Below, one piece after another: positions 1 to 9,300 of a DNA stretch of 64,000 nucleotides. A program made the position numbers and the translations under genes. The notes beneath the pieces were generated by a model. That model saw only the letters and a list, made by a program, of their open reading frames with translations, ran no database searches and had not been told where the DNA came from. This DNA comes from Sphagnum compactum (lineage: Eukaryota > Bryophyta > Sphagnopsida > Sphagnales). How positions within the stretch are numbered: the stretch's first letter is position 1; each line of letters begins with the position of its first letter. Where the stretch lies: NCBI GenBank assembly GCA_965153455.1, contig OZ234504.1, forward strand, positions 2,108,001 to 2,172,000, written 5' to 3'.

Positions 1-1132
1 GGTTTGGTTCGGATTTGCAAATAGTTTCTTCGACTGCTTCTGTGTGTCTGTCTTCTTCTCTTTACAGTCACGAATTTGGCATGTGACTGTAGAAGTAATA
101 TACTATGATTTTTTTAAAAACTTTTTCGAGGTGGTGCTTTGGAGGGCTTTCCCGAGCAGTTAGTTGGAGGGACCCAAGGAGCCCACCCAGGGTGGAGGCC
201 CCGCCCCCCGGGGCCCCTCTGGGCCAGAACGGAACTGCAATGCCATGCCCTGTTGCCCATAAACTGATGCACAAGCCGATAAAAAACTGAAGGTGCATGC
301 GGTACTCATGCGCGACTCGTGTGATTCACCACTCTCATCCCGACCCATGTTGTCACACCGTCTAGTCTAACTCGGAAAAGGGGGGGGGGGGGGCCGGGGA
401 AATAATAATAAAAATCCCCCCCCCCCCCCCCCCTCTCCCAAATTCGTCTCCTTCCTGCCTTCTTCTTCGCCTTGGTCCATTTGACACAACTTTGTTCGAC
501 AAAGTGATGATTATATATCATGGTAGCAAAGTGTGTAGGGCGGGCTTCGGAATTTTCTTTTTGGGTGAGACCGGCTGGGTGAAGGTGGGGCAGGTTCAGC
601 CGGGGTTGGGGAATCCCATGTTTTCCGTTCTTCGGCATGTTTCACAAGGAAATAAAAGCCAAAGGCCTTGTTTGTTTTTATCGGAGTTAGAAGAACGGTG
701 GTCACAAATGGCAATTTTGTGACTATTATCAACTCGACAAACATCTGAGCCAACCCCCCCTTTCTTTTTCTTTTTTTTTCTTTTGAAAAGTTAACAAGGA
801 GACTGAATTTTTAAATTTAAATATTAATAATTTTGATTAGGTTAATTGAACTTTGTAGCTATACCATCATCCTTGGTTTTAATTTGTTGTCAAATGTTGT
901 ACATAAAATAATTTGAAAAATAATCCCTTTGCATTTGGTGTGGACTTAATCCCACGAACTTGTATAGCCTAGTTTTGCAAGTGAAACCGATTTTAGAGGC
1001 TGGCATATTGAAGAGTGGGTGGACATCTTCTTTTTTTTTTTTCCTCAAAATGTTTTTATGCAAAGTAAGGGACTCCTTCAACGTTTCGCAAGTTTTCATC
1101 CCTTCACAAGCACACAAAATTGTGAAGCCCTT
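1..1132. other. Intergenic DNA, no gene recognised
   Basis: The first part (about 160-240) is GC-rich with C- and G-runs, and the rest is AT-rich. Short open frames occur on both strands but have no recognisable motif or codon bias. The only clear structure is the G-run/C-run pair listed separately. Confidence 0.6.
380..433. repeat. Poly-G / poly-C foldback
   Basis: A run of 14 G (380-393), then CC and four G, is followed about 16 bases later by 18 C (416-433). The two runs can pair as a hairpin, or the G-rich strand could form a quadruplex. Run lengths in such tracts are prone to sequencing and assembly error. Confidence 0.8.
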
Positions 1133-1201
1133 CAAGGTGGTGCCTTACCTTACACTACTTATACACTATATAGTGTAAGTGTAAGGTAAGGCACCACCTT
1201 G
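1133..1201. repeat. 69-bp near-perfect palindrome
   Basis: The outer 24-bp arms beginning CAAGGTGGTGCCTTACC pair exactly, and the inner TACACTATATAGTGTA is also palindromic. No target-site duplication is obvious. It looks like a small foldback element or a MITE remnant. A hairpin RNA is possible but nothing supports one. Confidence 0.75.
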
Positions 1202-2126
1202 AGATTGGGGAGTGTCCAGTGTGTACATGAAAATGAACTTGAGTTTTGAATCAAAAGTTGTTGAATTTGAAAAAAATGTGCCCAAAACCACAACCAAAAG
1301 ACCTAAAAAAAATTTGAAAGAAATTGGGTTTAAGCCGGCCGGCCGACAACACCTACAGAACCTCAAATTTGAGTTTTTTTTTTAAAAATAAAAAAATAAA
1401 ATGTCAGAACCAGGATTGGAGGTTCTCTTTCAAAAAAAAGGAAGAATTACACAACACTGGTGGGAGCACCCCCTCAAAAAATAAAAATAAAAATTCTTTT
1501 TGAACCCCTTGCCCCACCCAAAGGAAAAAGATGGACCCTGAAAAGCCACCTCATTGGCTGCATGGAGATAAATTCTATTCCCAAAACTGTTTGTTGCCAT
1601 TTTTTGGGCTGGGCATTATAATAGGTGTAGTACCCTCCCCCTCCCCGCCCCCCCTTTCCGAAGAATACCTTTTGATACATACCTATGGGCTACCAAACAT
1701 GTGAGCCCAACCAGAAATTATTACTAAACTATGCCTGTCAAAGACATGCAAGCCGAATGAATGAATGACAAAATTATCATCAAGTTTTATTTGGGATACT
1801 TTTGTATGTACTTCCTTCCGGCAAATGTGTCCACCACAATGTATCCAGTTTGACCCAGATTTTTGTTCAGGTCCACTTGCTGGCTGCCTGGCTTTCTCTC
1901 TCTCTTTCCATAGCTACTGTCCGTCCGGATTAAAGGGAAGCTACTTTCTTCCTTTACTATATGTAATACTCTTCTTCAGTCTCTGCTCAATGTTTTGTCG
2001 GGAACAAGACAAAAAAAAAAAACCTCAATCTTCATCTCTTTTTGAAATTCATCTCAAGTTCACTTCATTTCCATCACTTACACTTCCTCAGAAAATAAGC
2101 ACCCCCGACCCCATCCGGCCTCCACC
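1202..2126. other. Intergenic DNA with one transposon-like terminus
   Basis: No gene is recognised. CACAACACTGG at 1450-1460 is one of at least eight copies of a terminus-like motif in the window (see findings). Between 1720 and 2120 there is a 138-codon open frame from 1765, rich in Phe, Ser and Cys, without a recognisable domain; it is treated as chance. Confidence 0.5.
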
Positions 2127-2565
2127 CAACTATTACAAAATGTGGGTGCAGTTTACTAATCTCTGTTTACTAGATCAGTGAACTCACTATTTTCACAAAA
2201 TGTGGGTGCAGTATATTAATCTCTGTTTACTAGATCGGTGAACTCACTATTTGTACAAAATGTGGGTGCAGTTTACTAATCTCTGTTCACCAGATGAGTG
2301 AACTCACTATTTTTACAAAATGTGGGTGCAGTTCGCTAATCTTTGTTCACCAGATCAGTGAACTCACTATTTTTTACAAAATGTGGGTGCAGTTTACTAA
2401 TCTTTGTTCACCAGATCAGTGAACTCACTATTTTTACAAAATGTGGGTGCAGTTTACTAATCTCTGTTCACTAGATGAGTGAACTCGCTGTTATTCAAGA
2501 CTAGTGAATTCATTCAAAATTTAATGAAAATCACTTTATGTACAAGAACACCTTTTGTTGAAATC
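2127..2565. mobile_element. Decayed CACTA-like MITE with internal tandem expansion
   Basis: The left end (CAACTATTACAAAA) and right end (CCTTTTGTTGAAATC) are degenerate versions of the termini of the intact CACTA MITE at 21,609-21,762. The flanks of the internal array also match that MITE: TACAAAATGTGGGTG near the left end, and ATTCA(C/T)TCAAAAT followed by an AATCACTT block near the right. It differs by a six-fold internal amplification of a 60-bp unit. No target duplication is preserved. Confidence 0.6.
2134..2494 (+). repeat. Six 60-bp tandem units
   Basis: Units begin with (T/C)ACAAAATGTGGGTGCAG at 2134, 2194, 2254, 2314, 2375 and 2435. The period is exactly 60 bp apart from one 61-bp step. 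Each unit also contains a TGTT(T/C)AC(T/C)AGAT block and AGTGAACTC. Units differ at only a few positions, so the expansion is fairly recent or homogenised. Confidence 0.95.
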
Positions 2566-5100
2566 TCCTCTGACCACTGCCCCCTCACCCTACCAAAAAC
2601 AAAACCCCTCCCAAAACCCTAAATTATTTTGAATAGAGGCTACTTTCAAGAAGTTCCTTTGCTCCTTAGTACTATTTCAACAACACTTTTTTTTAACAAC
2701 TCTTGAAATCCATCCCTTTTCTTTTTTTCTAATGCTCTTGTGTTGTTCCCATATCCTTGGTTCATTCGATCAACTGGCCTTTATGTACTAATGAAAGGAA
2801 GGAAGGAAGGAAGGGGGGCTGGTCCACGGCCCAGGTCGAACATGTCAAGTCTGGTAAGGTGAAATGCGGTTATGTCAAGTGGGGTAAGGGGGTTGTACTA
2901 AAAGGCCAGTTCCACAGCATAACTGGTGTTCCCATGGCACACTCTTGATTCACATCAGTACTGGGGTAGCCGCTAAAACCAAAAGTGGAACCCTTAACTG
3001 GCTTTTTACACTCAGGAAAGAAATGAAGAAAGCTTGAGATGTACTTGAATGGGACACCGAAAAGGAAGGGGTCACACATTATTCGTAACTATGACAAATT
3101 CTTATTGTCATGGATTATTCTTCCACTCCCTTAAACTACACCAAGAACCAGAAGGGATACATGTTTTAATGTATCTTGTACAAATGTAATTGAAAAACCA
3201 GAATAGATTAAGTTGACAGATAATTAACTTTATTACAATAGTTTTGTCAGACCATGGCAGCAGATTACAGGATCTTGTAATAGTCTCTATTCAAGAAGAT
3301 CCATTTTGGCTGGATGGCTTAGATGTCTTGTGCATTGAGATTGAACATTTAAGAATAATGCATGCTAGCAAGCAATTTGGTTGACGCATTGGAACGGAGT
3401 GCGTGATTGGGCCCCATTCTTTCAAGGTACTCTTTTGCCGTTTCCTCTCCCTAGCATCTACAAAACTTAGTCATGCATGCACTGACGGTCCTCTGCACGG
3501 AACCCCCTCCCCTCCCTCCCCCCTTCAATCTTCACCACTCTGCATCCTCTTGCTTGACCTGTCCCATAACCATGCAAACACACAAAGGCCTTGCACTTGG
3601 GATGGATGGATGGATGGATGGATGGATTGTTTCCCCAGCATGCACTCCAACAAAAACATGATATTTCCTAAGGTAGGACCTGCTGGAGGTCTTGACACTT
3701 GAATGTGCTAATAACAATTTTTTTTTTACATTAATATTGTAGTACTTTGACACATTTGGCATTAATTAAATTATTATAAAAAAATTAATTGAAATTTAAA
3801 AAAAATTAATGCATGAAACATCAAGATTTTAGAATTTGTCAATGGCAGCCAAGTCTAAGTCTCATTCACCTCTAAATTAGACCTATCATACATTGCAAAT
3901 TTTTAAAAAGTGAAACATTTCCCATTTGGTGGGGTATTTTCAATCTTGAGATTTTTTTCTAATTTCTCTAGGGAAATAGTTGATCCTCATCTTTACTATC
4001 TCATTTAATCACTAGCTTGATATTCTTTTGAGAAAATTCGCAATAGGTAATTCAAAAGTAACCTTGCTTTTTTTCTATTGCTAGATAAACATTAATCAAA
4101 TCATGAAAAAAGATTAGATTGCTCACAACCTGGAGATGCTTGGTAGATTTGTTATTACTTGGTAGAATCATGGGAGTAATTCCGTCTCAAAGGCATATAT
4201 TGGACATTATTGCCAAACAAGAATTCTTGTGTAACTTAGGCACATGCAAACAAGAGTCAAGAAATGTAACACATGATTGGTGTGCATAAAAATGGATGAA
4301 AAATGATTCCTTGTTTCATTCATGCCGAAAAATATTAAATAATTTTATAATGCAGGCTGAAAATATTGAAAACTAACATTTAATGTGCCAAAGTGCATTT
4401 TTTAAAAAATATTTAAAATAAAATAAGAAATAAAAATAAAAATAAAAATATATACAATCTGTTCTGATGTTGCAGTTTCAAATTTGACATTTGAATGTGG
4501 TAACTGACAAGTTCCAACATTTTGTATTTTTTTTTTTATGTTGACAGTTTGAGAAAAATAAATAAATAAATAAATTTGGACAAATCTGTTTTTTCATCTA
4601 TTGCTGTTTTCATTATGCTTGGGAATGGTTTCTAATGTGACAAAATTTTGCCACTTTGGCAACCAAAAAAATGGGGCATGTATGTGAAGGGCCACAAACA
4701 ATTTTTTTCTTGAAAAATTTGCACAAAGTCATCATATTTCCAGGGACAAAAAATGGTCTGAAATTACAATATTTAAACAATCCATCAGTTCCCAGCAGCT
4801 TGTCGCCAAAATATAGCAGGTTTCCTGACACATTAAAACTTTTCCTGTCTGACCTGTAGCCAAATTTGGCTATGACCAATGTGGATAGTCAAATTTTGAT
4901 TAGTTAATGAATGAATTAATTGATATATTAAAAAAACCACGATTTAAAACGAAAAAACACATATTAATTACAGTAATATAAAATTAAGACAAGTGACATT
5001 CAGTGCACAAGTAAACTGGCTCTCTGTTCCCCCAGTGTGACAAGTTCAAATCAGCAACAGTAGTTAAAATAGGAAATGTTCCTCCAAGTTTTACTCCACC
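2566..5100. other. Intergenic DNA upstream of Dof gene 1
   Basis: AT-rich with no convincing coding frame. It holds perfect tetranucleotide arrays: GGAA at about 2793-2812 and GGAT at about 3600-3628. There are A/T-rich low-complexity blocks at 3720-3810, 4390-4450 and 4555-4575. Confidence 0.6.
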
Positions 5101-5332
5101 TGTTGTTCCCCACCAGTTGTCCCCCACCGGTTTCCCCCTACCGTGCTGCTGCCCCGCGCTTGGAGGGATTGCGGCGGACGGTTGTTGTCGCGCGAAGCTC
5201 CCGACGAAGGAAGCGGCCGCTGCTCATGTAGTCGTCGTCGCTGCTGGCTGGCTGGCTGGCTGGCTGGCTGTTGCTGCTGCTGCTGCTGCTAATTATCTTC
5301 CACCTCGCCATCTTCTTCACATGTACAGCTCT

Positions 5333-5361
5333 TATTTATAGCGTTGCGCAAATTATATAAG
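5333..5361 (+). promoter_or_regulatory. TATA-box candidates for Dof gene 1
   Basis: TATTTATA (5333-5340) and TATATAAG (5354-5361) stand inside GC-richer sequence, where chance matches are less likely. They would place transcription start at roughly 5,365-5,395. No transcript evidence is available. Confidence 0.35.
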
Positions 5362-6250
5362 AAATTGCCAAAGCCAGAAGAGAAATGCGCGAGGTTTTTG
5401 TACAAATAAAAAACTCAGCAGCACCCAGCTCCCAGAATAGATCTAGCTAGCTAGCTAGCTCCGGCGCCAGCGGCTAGCTGCAGTAATTCATAGTAGCAGC
5501 AGCAGGAGGTGGTTGCAGCAGCAGCAGCAGCAGAAACAACAAAATACAATAATAATGTTCATGAGTGATGATGATGATGAACTGCTGAATTATGAAACTC
5601 AAGAGTTTTTTTGCAGCCATTTGGAGAAGCTCTCCACTTCTCTCAGATTGTTCTAAAACCGGCCGACTGAGTGCTCATGTCTAGTGCACGAGTTGGAAGT
5701 TGGAGAAATTTTGTAGTTCTGTTGTTGTGATGATCATTTCGCTTGCTAGCTGACTAGTAGCCATTTCAGAGACTCTCTACAACTGCATGGATCCCATTCT
5801 TGGCTCATGTGCTGCTGCACGGCAGTAATTGTAGTTTTCTACTAGCTAGCTGCGTCGGAGTAGGATTCAAAAAGCTGTCTGCAGGAGTAATGCTATGAGA
5901 TGTTCTTGCAGATGAGCTCGCAGCTGCAAGACGTTACAAATCGAAAGGGTTTTTGTCCGGAGTCGTAGTCACCGATCAGGAGGATTGAGGCAAGCTGGAG
6001 TACCGTGTTCACTCCTGCAGATCATCATCATCATCATCATCATCTATGGACTTGATCATGTGTTGACACGAGTTCGCAGAGAAAGTTGTAAACTCGCACT
6101 CGGCCAGCGCGAGCTCCAAAACTGCCTGATGGCAGCTGCAGTACTAGTAGCATCTCGAAAACCGCGCGCGTTGGATTCGGACATGCCGCGGAGCTTCTGA
6201 GCTTCATCAAGTCGATCCAGTAGCTAGCTAGCTAGCTAGCGCCGCAGCTC

Positions 6251-6277
6251 ATGTACCCGCTCCAGCCAGAGGTAAGC
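6251..6277 (+). other. Short ATG frame ending at a splice-donor-like GAG|GTAAGC
   Basis: An ATG at 6251 opens seven codons (MYPLQPE) and runs into GTAAGC at 6272, a good match to a plant 5' splice site. It could be the 3' edge of a 5'-UTR exon, with the ATG as an upstream start. It could also be a short first coding exon spliced in phase 0. Acceptor-like CAG sites lie at 6375-6377 and 7011-7013. Confidence 0.3.
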
Positions 6278-7182
6278 AAACTTGATCTTCCTCCAATTGT
6301 TTGGGGTCGCGGGGGCCGATCCGCGTTACAGAGCTATGGCGCTGGAACAGCTTGAGAATTTCATATCCGTCTTACAGTCTCTTCTAGCTGCACAGTCTAC
6401 AGTCAGATCACTTGTTCCTTCTGGTGCAAGCAATTTCCAACTGCGCAAATTGTTCCAGGAGTTGATGAATCTCGCATGCACCCAAGAAAAATTCCCTCTC
6501 ACAAACAAGTCATGGGTGGGACTGATGAGCACTTGTAAATTCCTTACAATCTCCGTGAAGCTCCCGCTGATCTAGTCTTGAGAGGAGGATCATGCAGAAG
6601 TTGTGATCTCAGCATGCATGTACCTCGGAGTCACCCCTGTTTTGATCGGGGTTTTCATCCCGAGCCTGTTCTTGCAAGTAGATTTCGAGATCATGATCCA
6701 TAGTGCGAGCGATTGATCTCATGCTAGATCATAAGACTTCCGGTCGACAAGTCGTCACAGCTTCCACTTTCACAGACAGAAACTGTTGAAAGGTGGAGGA
6801 GATCACAGAGAGAGAGAGACAGAGATACGATAGCCAGCAGAGAGCACTGTCAGAAGCTAGCGCACTGCAGTGATTTTTTCCTTCGAAACTAAAGAGGGGT
6901 GAGCCTGCCGGATGGGGGAGAATTCGAATCATCTGCAAAAGCTTGAGCTCGCCTCTTCATGTTCTGAAAGCATTAAGCCTGGGTATGATTGGGTGCACAG
7001 ATCAATATTGCAGCAGAGAAGAGCACGTCGCGGGGACTGATTCCTGAGGTACTCGAGTCGATCATGAAGATTGTTCTGTGCATCATCAAGGCCTGATCAC
7101 TAGTGGAGCAGAAGAGGAAGAAGAAGAAAAAGAAGAAGAAGTGGAGCTCATCAACTTTTGCTGGAGAGTCCGGTGCTGCTGC

Positions 7183-7215
7183 ATGGGCGTGGCCATAGAG
7201 ATGATGAAATGTTAG
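7183..7215 (+). other. Upstream ORF overlapping the Dof gene 1 start
   Basis: An ATG at 7183 opens ten codons ([10 protein letters not shown]) ending at TAG 7213-7215. The frame differs from that of the main gene and overlaps its first in-frame ATG at 7209. A further in-frame ATG at 7201 lies inside it. If the leader keeps this region, ribosomes starting here would miss the 7209 start, favouring leaky scanning or use of the next ATG at 7248. Confidence 0.5.
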
Positions 7216-8963
7216 ATTGGAACTGCGGCAGGAGATCTTCAGCTGTAATGGACATTGACATCAACATAAGGCAAGAGTTGGTGATGCTACTTAGTGGTTC
7301 CGGCTATGGAGGACAACAACAACAGCAGCAGCAACAGCACCAGCAGCAAGTGATCAAGAAGTCGAAGGCCTGCATGAATGTGGAGCTGTTTGCGCAACGT
7401 AGTTCTAGTACTACTACTACTACTACTACTACAGCTGGTACATCTCTCCTGCAGCAGCAGCAGCAGCAGAAGGAGCAGCAGCGACAGCGACAACAGTTGA
7501 AACCACCAGAGGAAGTGGTGGCTTGCCCTCGTTGTCAATCCCTCAACACCAAGTTTTGCTACTACAACAACTACAGTCTCACACAGCCTCGCCATTTCTG
7601 CAAGAATTGTCGTCGTTACTGGACTGCAGGCGGCACTTTGCGCAACGTTCCTGTGGGTGGAGGTTGTCGCAAGATCAAGCGAAACTCCTGCAAGTCCTCG
7701 ACGACAACATATCATCATCTTCATCAACATCAACAACACACAGCAGCAGCTCTAGCTGCTAATTCTGATCATGCAGCAATCATCTACGACTCACCACCAC
7801 CACCACCAGCAGGTCATGGATTCATAGCTCATCATGGGATCTTAGACACATTCAACTGCGACAACAACACCCATGCTGCAGCAGCAGCGGCGGCAGTTCA
7901 ATGGCTGCAACAACAACACACACCCATGAGCAGCTTTGCCACAATTCTGAATGATCAGAGTAAGGATCTAGAACTGATGCAGGTGCCAGCTGCTGCAGCA
8001 GGCCTGTCAAGCTGCATAGATGATCATCGCCTCCTGCATGACTCCCAGCAGCAACAGCAGCCATTGCAGGAAAGCTGTAGCATCATGAATAGACTTGGCG
8101 GCTTGTTCCACTCAGTGCAGCAGCAGCATCCGGATGCAGCTGCTGTGAATTCTTCCTGCAGGCACATAAATGCCTCCGGCCAACATGATGCTGCAGCTCT
8201 CTGCAGCAGCACTGTGAGACTAGATGACTTTCAGTCGAGTGTAAATTTTGTTGATAACAGCTCCAGCCGCTGCACTTCTAGAGCTGAAGCTGGTGTTTGC
8301 AACTACAATATTCAGCTGCCATCTGAGAGAAGACTTGTTGCAGCAGCACATGATAAGCAGAGGAATACAACAACAACAACAACATTGATGCCATCTCATA
8401 ATGACAATACTAATTCTAGAGCAGCCGAGAGTTGGAGAGTAGTTTTGCAAATACCAAAGCAGGAGGAGCAGGAGCAGGAGGAGGACACCACCACAACCAC
8501 CCTGCAGTCATGGCCACCGGTACATGAGGAACATACAACATTGCAACAAGCTGGATCCTTGGATTTGAACAGCTTCAAGCAGGATCATCATGTGAAAGCC
8601 ATGAAATTTTTTCACGCTCCAAGCTCCTTATCACTTCCCAGCTGCACTCATAGATTGGGTGAAGAAGAAGAAGAAGAAGAATCTGAAGAAGCTCAATGTG
8701 TAGAACAACATGAACGTCCTGGAGCCGCAGCCCCAGGAGCAACAGCAGCTCCAGCTGCTGCCACTGCCTCCTGGCATCACTACTTATACTCTGCATCTCA
8801 ACATCATGTGGCGCCAGGTATGCCACTATGTTATGAAGCTGTTACAGCTCCTCCTCCTGCTGCTGCTGCTGATACATTGAGTAGTTTTTGGAGCAATCCC
8901 AGTTGGTCACACTTGGATTTGCACACATTATGTGGATCCGGGCCGGGTGCCACACTTCTGTGA
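7209..8963 (+). CDS. Dof-type zinc-finger transcription factor (gene 1)
   Basis: Predicted 584-residue nuclear transcription factor. The Dof domain begins at Cys106 and has the family Cys-X2-Cys-X21-Cys-X2-Cys zinc site (Cys106, 109, 131, 134), then the basic stretch [13 protein letters not shown]. Dof proteins bind AAAG-core DNA. Outside the domain it shares short motifs with gene 2: LFAQR before the finger, then GLF.SV, PKQE, SLDLN, HRLGEE, GMP..YEA and a C-terminal FWSN...H.L.GSG block ending LL. Runs of Gln, Thr, Ala, Pro, His and Glu make it long for a Dof protein. The open frame extends back to 7104, but the first in-frame ATG is 7209. The ATG at 7248 (protein starting MDIDIN) has G at -3 and +4 and may be the real start. 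A spliced upstream exon cannot be excluded. No stop or frameshift interrupts it. Confidence 0.93.
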   Translation: MLDWNCGRRSSAVMDIDINIRQELVMLLSGSGYGGQQQQQQQQHQQQVIKKSKACMNVELFAQRSSSTTTTTTTTAGTSLLQQQQQQKEQQRQRQQLKPPEEVVACPRCQSLNTKFCYYNNYSLTQPRHFCKNCRRYWTAGGTLRNVPVGGGCRKIKRNSCKSSTTTYHHLHQHQQHTAAALAANSDHAAIIYDSPPPPPAGHGFIAHHGILDTFNCDNNTHAAAAAAAVQWLQQQHTPMSSFATILNDQSKDLELMQVPAAAAGLSSCIDDHRLLHDSQQQQQPLQESCSIMNRLGGLFHSVQQQHPDAAAVNSSCRHINASGQHDAAALCSSTVRLDDFQSSVNFVDNSSSRCTSRAEAGVCNYNIQLPSERRLVAAAHDKQRNTTTTTTLMPSHNDNTNSRAAESWRVVLQIPKQEEQEQEEDTTTTTLQSWPPVHEEHTTLQQAGSLDLNSFKQDHHVKAMKFFHAPSSLSLPSCTHRLGEEEEEEESEEAQCVEQHERPGAAAPGATAAPAAATASWHHYLYSASQHHVAPGMPLCYEAVTAPPPAAAADTLSSFWSNPSWSHLDLHTLCGSGPGATLL

Positions 8964-9300
8964 AGTGAAGTGAACTAGACTCCTCTCTTTGAAGTTTGTG
9001 TACATTTGGCTCTCATCTATATCAATGTATGGTCAACTCAGCTTACAAGCCAGCCAGCCAACCAGCCAGCCAGCCAGGAAGTGATGGTTTCCAGGTGCTT
9101 ATTTTGTGGAGCTTTTTCCAGTTGCCAGTCTGCAACACTTCAATTGGATGTTCAAGGAAAAAAATTCAGACTCAGGCACCAAACTGTTTTTTGCTTGAGC
9201 AACAACTGACTTCCACCATCCACCTAGTAAGTACCAAGTTCTAACACTCAATGTGTGCACAGTTTCTGTGAAACAAAAGCCATTTGAGCTATTATGCTTG
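8964..9300 (+). other. Probable 3' untranslated region of Dof gene 1
   Basis: Follows the TGA at 8961-8963. It holds an AGCC/CAGC array (about 9045-9077). There is no AATAAA in this stretch, so the polyadenylation site cannot be placed. Composition falls back to AT-rich by about 9,300. Confidence 0.4.

Larger units (their letters stand above)
5101..7208 (+). promoter_or_regulatory. Promoter and long leader of Dof gene 1
   Basis: Base composition shifts to GC-richer DNA at about 5,100 and stays so into the coding region, which marks the likely gene boundary. The block holds CTGG and CTG arrays (about 5240-5290), CTAG/GCTA arrays (about 5443-5461 and 6220-6240), a run of ATC (about 6019-6045), TATA-like boxes and a splice-donor-like site. 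If transcription starts near 5,390, the leader is about 1.8 kb before splicing. Limits are inferred from composition only. Confidence 0.5.

Noticed and set aside
2134-2494. Regular 60-bp repeats as a CRISPR-like array
   Set aside because: The whole unit repeats with no unique spacers, and the genome is a plant; it is a minisatellite inside a MITE.
7287-7739. 150-codon frame antisense to Dof gene 1, and similar Leu/Val/Cys-rich antisense frames
   Set aside because: Shadows of CAG/CAA and ACT repeats in the real gene; low-complexity peptides only.
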